The notes under the pieces: model-generated
Databases searched by the model: none
Seen by the model: only the letters and a program-made list of their open reading frames with translations
What the model was told of the DNA's origin: nothing
Shown here: positions 59,001 through 64,000 of the stretch, one piece after another
Layout: each line of letters opens with the position of its first letter
Numbering within the stretch: the first letter of the stretch is position 1
Assembly (NCBI RefSeq): GCF_003286085.1
Contig: NW_020825288.1
Coordinates: forward strand, 5,208,001 to 5,272,000
Direction of reading: 5' to 3'
Origin: Drosophila persimilis
Taxonomy: Eukaryota > Arthropoda > Insecta > Diptera > Drosophilidae
DNA: 64,000 bases
Made by a program: the position numbers and the translations under genes

Positions 59001-61912
59001 CCGCGTCCGGAGGCGCGCACCTTGCGGGCGTCCGACAGCGGCGCCACCTTCACGGGGAACGGACTGTTCGGGATAGCAGTGCCCGCATAGAACACATTGA
59101 TGGAGTGCAGGCCCTGCAGGGCCGTCACGTATTCGCAGCGCCAAGTATCGTTCTCCAACTGGCGCACCTTGGCTGCCACCGAGGTCTTGTGGTTGGCCGG
59201 ATCGATGATGATCACCTCGGGCACGCCGCGACCCGCGTCCTTGGCGAGGATGTCGAAGAATGTGGGCTTCTTGATGGTCACTCCCGTGGGCTGGATACCG
59301 GGGCCAGTTACCTTCACCTTTGAAGCATCGCCGGCATGTCCCTCCACCTTTACGGGGAACGGAGACTTGGGTATGTCGCGGCCAGAGAACTGAACGGTCA
59401 CCTTGTGCGGTCCCTCGGCCTTGGGTATGTACGAGACCGTGTATGTGAGATTCTTGTCATTGTTGAAGCGCACATCGGCCTTTTCGATCTCTCCGTTGGG
59501 CCCCTCGATGTCCACATCGACAGCACCTGCGGAAATACAATATGAGAGTAAGTGGAGGGATCTTTGGTATCCACATTCACAAGATTCCTTACCCTTGCCA
59601 GCGGAGAAGGTTTCCACTGTGAAATTGGCTGGGGCACCAACCACAGGACCAATTGGCTCAATTCCAGGACCATAGGCACGCACTCTGTGAAAAGGAGAAG
59701 CGGATAAGAATCATTTAGAGGACAGGACAGCAAAACGTTAAGCTTTATGCAGCCAATTATGATACAAAGAGGATAAAACATTTAATTCTCGCAGACAGCC
59801 CAGAGCAGAGTTTTTTCATGCGGCGACTCTAATTAGCTTCATTATCACAATGGCAATCACACTGCTATTTACAATAAGCTGGATCCATAAATAATACAAA
59901 AACTAACTATTTTTAGCAACAATAGCAGCAAGATAGCGCAAAGAAATTTGAAATTTTTTGAATCTCGATAGACTGCAGTGGCGTCTTCACGGATCACAGC
60001 GGTCATTTGTGGTACTAAGAATATCGAATGTAGAATGTACATTTTCTACAACATGACATGTATGTAAAAAAAATTAATATGAAGATGTCGTGTAGTAAAT
60101 ATATTTACATGTAGGCTACACGATTTCGATTGATTTTAAACTACTCCGATAATTTCGATCGATAGAAGAGAAATTTGAATGTTCAAATATAAAATGCTAG
60201 GAAAAAACGTTATATAAATCTGGTATCCCATGATTATTAAGCAATTAAAGAAAATAAAGGTTATAGCTTAATTTGTACCATTTTACAGATCTTTAACATA
60301 TGTAGATAAAGCCACGGTTGCCACACAAATAGTGCACGTACATATATTGCCTGCTTTCTCCAATACGGTCTCAATCTGATAAAAAAAATTACAATTTCAA
60401 TCAAAAAAAAGCCAACAAAAACACCAGTTTTTGACGAAAAATCGTCTAATGTGGCAACCGTGGATATAGCCTACTAGAATTCGTTGCAATTGAAGCAAAT
60501 CAAGAACATGTGATGGACGGTTCAGGCGGTTTCAGTTAACAGAGCAGCAAATCCAATCTGAAATTATATCCGCTTTGGCCAAGAAATATGCGTTTAGTGA
60601 GCGCTAATTGAAGCCAACAAAAGCCGCCAGCGAGAGCGAGCGCGAGCGCGAGCAAGAACAAGAACAAACAGGAAAGCAGCAGTCAGCAGTCAGCGGGTAG
60701 CAGGCAGCCTGCCTGTCAGCCAGCGTTGAAGTATCCATTAGATACGCATCGCTCAAGGCTAGAGCTCAGAGCCGGCAACGGCAACAGCAACAGAAGTAAC
60801 CGAAAATAAGACAAACTGCCAGCAGAACATTTAAATCAAAATCAAAAACAGAAATCATCGAAAGCAAAAATTAAAAAAAAAAAAGAAAAACAGAAAAAAG
60901 GAAGCCGGCGAATGAAAAACCAAAAACGGAACGAGAAAGAACGTTGGGGCCAAAAGAAGAAGGCCGAAACGGAACGAGAAGAGAGGGGGAGAGGGCATGC
61001 CGAAAACTTACCGCGGCGGAGGAATGCTGAGTTTTGCATTTTTTGAGGCATTTTAATAAAAATACAAGGTACGAGTAGTAGATATATACACAGATATATA
61101 TAGGGAAGGGAGAACAAGAACAATATCCAAAAAATACATTAAAAGGTTGCCCAAAAAAAGAGAAAGAGAGAGAGAGAAAAGAAGAAAGACAGAGAAGAGT
61201 GTTTGAAAATCGAGATTAGATTAGAATCGGAATAAATGCATAAGCCGAAGGGAAATACAACTTCAAATTGAAATACAATTGAGACAGAGAGAGGGGGAGA
61301 GAGAGTATTACAACAAGAGACAGATATATGTATGTATATTCAATTAGAGACATGCCCCACTCACCTGTTGGGGTTCGTCTTGGGCCTCAGTGGTGCTCCC
61401 GTCTTCAGCTTAGAGTTGGGATACTGCGACAAGTACGTCATCATGGACTGCTCATCGACATTGGGATTGACCAGCTCCTCGGGCTTGATCAGCTGACGGA
61501 CATTCAACCAATCGTCGGCCAGACCCATGGCCTCCGATGCATTCTGGACAGCATCCTTCGAGTCCCACATCTCCCAGTCGGGGCACAGACCCGGGGCACA
61601 GGCATCAACCAAAGCGCCCACCGCCTTGCCAGTGGTCCAGTCATTGGTGAAGTTATTGATGGGCAAATCGGGTATCTTGGCATGTATCCAGTTCAGTAGG
61701 CTGCAACACACAGGACGACAAGAGTAAGATTAAGTGTCGACAGAGTCACTGGATGATCTCCACTTACCGCTGCTTGGGCGTCGGTCCGGAGCCGTTCAGC
61801 TGCTTCTCATCCTCGCCATCCCACATGGGCATCGATATCGAGTAGTGGAGAATGAGCGTCCATATCAGGCCCAGTATCAGTTTCAGCTTGCAGTCCACAA
61901 TGTCCGAGGAGT
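41340..61912 (-). CDS. cher: Filamin (cheerio), long isoform, 5' end outside the window
   Basis: Filamin cross-links F-actin and links it to membrane receptors; in flies it is needed for ovarian ring canals. Fifteen exons join in one frame: 61912-61768, 61700-61365, 59684-59593, 59526-58234, 58166-57780, 57672-57106, 56820-56016, 55952-55500, 55425-55290, 52171-52091, 51604-51514, 44054-43914, 43856-43687, 43611-41580, 41524-41340. All have GT/AG ends and matching phases, about 2,303 residues in total. The window starts within the end of the CH1 domain. CH2 follows, then 22 Ig-like filamin repeats, counted by their closing G-S-P-F-like strands. Exons 52171 and 51604 encode a ~57-residue Ser/Thr/Glu-rich hinge-like spacer after repeat 13. 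A second spacer precedes the final, presumably dimerising, repeat. Repeats 6 and 13 have altered closing motifs. Donor 55290 (GTAGCC) is weak, which could favour an alternative end. Confidence 0.97.
47564..47857 (-). CDS. Possible small nested gene, N-terminus Tudor-like (uncertain)
   Basis: A 97-codon frame starts with a good Drosophila start context (GAAAAATG) about 60-80 bp downstream of ATCGATAATCGATAATCG, which resembles overlapping DRE half-sites. The first ~55 residues look protein-like ([14 protein letters not shown]...). They loosely recall the opening strand of extended Tudor domains, where a V-x-E-[FV]-x-x-P-x-[RK]-[FI] pattern is common. After that the composition is less convincing. 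A strong donor (CAAG|GTAAAT, near 47627) suggests the frame may be only a first exon, but no following exon was found. It sits within a cheerio intron on the same strand. It may be a truncated copy. Confidence 0.35.
   Translation of the reverse strand: MHFSWLSEKAAAPLATWADHSYFFRPQYYKVTVSEFDHPERIHVYFNETSIPQNEGINGCDFLPLNFKSSFSIITHQGKSPGQTKDSNYLTDTLCGH
51325..51374. repeat. Perfect 21-bp inverted repeat with 8-nt loop
   Basis: Arm 1 (51325-51345) and arm 2 (51354-51374) are exact reverse complements separated by GGCGACGT. Each arm itself contains two GCACAAG words four bases apart. It lies 140 bp into the intron after cheerio exon 51604-51514. Confidence 0.95.
51514..52171 (-). other. cher: Two small cheerio hinge exons
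   Basis: Exons 52171-52091 (27 codons, phase 0 to 0) and 51604-51514 (30 codons plus one base) encode a Glu/Ser/Thr/Val-rich spacer that is not an Ig repeat. The first is frame-neutral, so it could be skipped without a frame change; the second is not. Their intron is highly A/T-rich with long A and T runs. Confidence 0.85.
52172..55280. other. cheerio intron; first 0.4 kb after 55280 may be an alternative 3' UTR
   Basis: No coding exon was recognised. The part next to exon 55290 is transcribed if the alternative stop is used. The rest is AT-rich with CA and CAG-poor low-complexity DNA. Open frames at 52.6-52.9 and 54.0-54.7 kb look random. Confidence 0.6.
54862..55289 (-). other. cher: Alternative cheerio stop and candidate 3' UTR
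   Basis: Reading through the donor after exon 55425-55290 adds only Val-Ala and then TGA (55283-55281). On the minus strand an AATAAA (54867-54862) lies about 415 bp further. Use of this end would give an N-terminal filamin with CH domains and the first 13 repeats, lacking the dimerising repeat. The weak donor GTAGCC fits a choice between splicing and termination. Confidence 0.5.
60312..60463. repeat. 152-bp segment bounded by perfect 14-bp inverted repeats
   Basis: CCACGGTTGCCACA at 60312-60325 is exactly reversed and complemented at 60450-60463, and flanking bases match partly. The inside is AT-rich and non-coding. The size and termini fit a small MITE-like element, but no target-site duplication is clear. 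Confidence 0.55.
61012..61051 (-). other. cher: Candidate alternative first coding exon of cheerio
   Basis: A minus-strand ATG at 61051 opens 13 codons and one base (Met-Pro-Gln-Lys-Met-Gln-Asn-Ser...) and ends at a perfect GTAAGT donor (CGCG|GTAAGT). Its phase (1) fits the acceptor at 59526 (GT-GCT) but not the one at 59684. It would produce a filamin that begins in the first Ig repeat and has no CH domains. Upstream on the minus strand is a CT-rich leader and a GAGA-rich block. Confidence 0.4.
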
Positions 61913-64000
61913 CTGGAAAACAATGTGCAATGGAGTGGTTTGGAGTGGTTAAATCGGATTGAATGGCGGATAAACGGGAAGAACGGGACGAACGGCAACC
62001 GTTAACAGTGCTCAAAAGCCGTCGTAAGCCTAATGTATCTATTAATTGCCTTAACAACCGCTGTGGCTGCCACTGCAATTGCTGCTGGCATCTGTCAATG
62101 CCAACACTTTGCTGCCTGCCGTTCTGGTTGCTGGTTTCTGCTTGCTGGCTGCTTCTTGCTGCAAACCTGTTGCCATTCGACAAGCTGCCAATTATGTACA
62201 AAGATGTCCGCTAACTGTTACAGCCACTTTACCACTGCCTCCACCTCCTGCTCCTCCCCTTTTGCCGGTCAAGTTCAGGGCTGTTTATGCACGCCACACG
62301 CAACATGTCTGGCCGGTTGCTGTCTGGCCAAGTTTAAGGTCAGACACTCTTTGGCCAAAAAGCATCGCTGCTCCGACTTCTTTTGTCATGCTAAACAATT
62401 CAAAATAGTCGAACGGAACGAAACGGGCCTTTCGTATGGGTTTATTGAACCGCCGCCCAACTTAAGAATGGACTCTTTCTTTATAGCCGTAACACCGCAA
62501 AGTGAAAGGCCTCGCATCCCCGAGCATCAATCGGCCTAATTGCCTATCATAGTCCGCACTCTCGGACCCTCCTTGGACCCTCACTCGCGAATGCATTTGC
62601 CACGCACTGAACCATGGCATCGAATCGAATGGAATGCCATGTCCAACACACGGGGAAAGTTGCCGCCGGCCACAGAAAACACTGTTGGCAGTCGCTGGCA
62701 ACAGAAGTGACGACAAATCCAAGTACTTTAATGACTTACCACTAGATTTGGAACACTGTTTGCCCTATGTTTGCCCCCAAAGTAGCGCTTTTGTGTAGAA
62801 CACAAGGGTTAGCACATATTGTATTCGTGTAGTGATCGATCTATGGGTGTAGGATTACCTGGAGGTATCCAATAATGCTTTCAGACTGGACCCGGAATAA
62901 AAGATATTGTATCTAAGTACAATTGTAGGCCTCTGTTGCAAAGAGTCTAATGCAGGTCCTTGCTTCCATTGCTTCAAGAAGCGAATGCCCCAGAATGCAA
63001 AAACAAAACACATGCCAGGTCGCACTAGTAGACTGTTGAGGCCGAGACTGAGGCTCAGGACCGAGAATGCAAAAACAAAATACACAGTATGCGTGACGAT
63101 GCTCACTTCGCGGATCAATTCGAATCTCGTTAACTGCTTTTCACCCCAAAAAGCCCTATCTGACGCTGGTCTAATGTATAGCCATGGCTCTTCCTATCAA
63201 ACCAATATAATCTTTATTGTATAACGATGACAGCTCCAATTTCCCCATGAATTATTGCTTACTCTCCCACTTGTAGGGTATCATCTAGCCAAAACTGAAA
63301 CACATGTGTACAATTTCTTAGAGAGCTTTTCGAGTACCAGAATATTTTTATCTTCTCTTATCTTTCGGGGTTTTTTTTTTTTTGTTGCCGTTAAACGATT
63401 GCTGATACACTCGCCTGCGCCTCTCTACCACCCTCTCCCCACAAAAGCAATAACAGCTTTTTTTTTTTTAGCTAAATTTGCAACTTGTCTTTGTTCAGTT
63501 TGTGTTTGTTGCTGGACATAGGAAACCGGCTGGATGGGTTGCTTGAACGGTGGCTGGCCTGGCCCCTAAAAGCCATCAAATTGTCAGACATGGTCATGTG
63601 TACATTTGACCAGGTTTTAAATACGCTTTTACGCACGAACAAATGACAAATTAGCTGAATGCCTGCCTGCCAATCTGTATGCTCAGCCTGTTGACATATT
63701 TATGAAAAATTACATCGAATGGCAAGATTCAGCATTGACCGACGGCGAGTGCAACAACTCCATTCCATGCCACTCCATGGCATTCCATCCATATTCGAGT
63801 CTGCTCCTCTGGCAGTTCCATTTGGCGAGTCGAAAGAAAGCCACAATTAAAACGGCAGATGGAAGATGGATAAATAAATAAATCGCTAGAAATGATTTGG
63901 CTAATTAGGCAGCAGTCGGTTGGCATGCCAATCTCCAAGACGGAGATGGGGACTCCAACTCTGGATGTGGCTCTGTGCTCTCTGTGCTACCCAAACTGGT
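61913..64000. other. cheerio 5' intron; upstream exons lie outside
   Basis: The exon at 61912 begins mid-CH1, so the preceding exon must be beyond 64000 or unrecognised here. No sequence resembling the start of a filamin CH1 domain is seen. The Cys-rich + strand frame at 62033-62539 is not credible. Poly-T runs occur near 63370 and 63460. Confidence 0.65.

Larger units (their letters stand above)
59685..61364. other. cheerio intron with promoter-like and repeat-like sequence
   Basis: The interval contains a 152-bp stretch bounded by inverted repeats (60312-60463). A CAACAGCAACAG/AAATCAAAATCAAAA-rich stretch (60.53-60.98 kb) resembles a Drosophila 5' leader on the + strand. A GAGA-rich block lies at 61.15-61.31 kb. 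A candidate minus-strand first exon lies at 61051-61012. Confidence 0.5.

Noticed and set aside
62033..62539. Cys-rich 168-codon + strand frame with an apparent signal-like start
   Set aside because: The cysteines come from TGC/TGT-rich low-complexity DNA with no regular spacing, and the latter half looks random. Not a convincing secreted peptide.
1..64000. tRNA or rRNA genes
   Set aside because: No stretch with paired A and B box internal promoters or cloverleaf arms was recognised by eye; a few TTCGAATC words lacked supporting structure. A tRNAscan run would be decisive.

Overview
The window is nuclear DNA from a fruit fly of the genus Drosophila. Four well-known Drosophila genes can be read directly (dgt1/NSL2, GckIII, cal1 and cheerio). 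Introns are short with consensus GT...AG ends. Core promoters have TATA plus Inr TCAGTY, or DRE-type elements, and non-coding DNA is rich in short CAG/GGCAAT/GTCGCC-type repeats. The species cannot be fixed from sequence alone. Divergent CAL1 and abundant simple repeats suggest a species outside the melanogaster subgroup, possibly the obscura group (weak inference).

Layout. 1-5.1 kb: non-coding, microsatellite-rich. 5.1-7.2 kb (-): five-exon dgt1, an NSL histone acetyltransferase complex subunit, with a DRE promoter and a duplicated promoter segment. Just upstream lies a 52-codon orphan coding-like remnant (7590-7748). 7.8-17.2 kb: no gene seen. 17.2-30.7 kb: a loose cluster of five small chitin-binding (peritrophin/ChtBD2-like) genes, two with two domains and three with one. 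All five have GATAAG sites near their 5' ends, suggesting shared midgut expression. 31.2-34.8 kb: an array of about ten degenerate repeat units with a younger ~1.04-kb duplication. 35.0-36.9 kb (+): GckIII, a Ste20-family kinase with an intronless ORF. 37.5-40.6 kb (+): cal1, the Drosophila CENP-A (CID) loading factor. 41.3 kb to beyond 61.9 kb (-): cheerio (filamin). Fifteen coding exons carry the end of the CH1 domain, CH2, 22 filamin Ig repeats and a hinge-like spacer. The first exons lie beyond the right edge of the window.

GckIII and cal1 are tandem on the + strand, and cal1 converges tail-to-tail with cheerio. Cheerio is a nested multi-isoform locus. The long actin-binding filamin is spliced across an 11-kb interval. 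An internal ATG at 44043 gives an 838-residue C-terminal form, matching the known ~90-kDa FLN90. An in-frame stop right after exon 55290 would give an N-terminal form lacking the last nine repeats. A candidate alternative first exon near 61.05 kb would give a form without the CH domains.

Most worth a second look: the repeat array with recurring minus-strand ORFs at 31-35 kb; the orphan exon plus promoter duplication at 7.25-7.75 kb; the GATA-linked gene cluster with a reduced-cysteine chitin-binding pattern; a perfect 21-bp inverted repeat in a cheerio intron; and the candidate extra cheerio isoforms.
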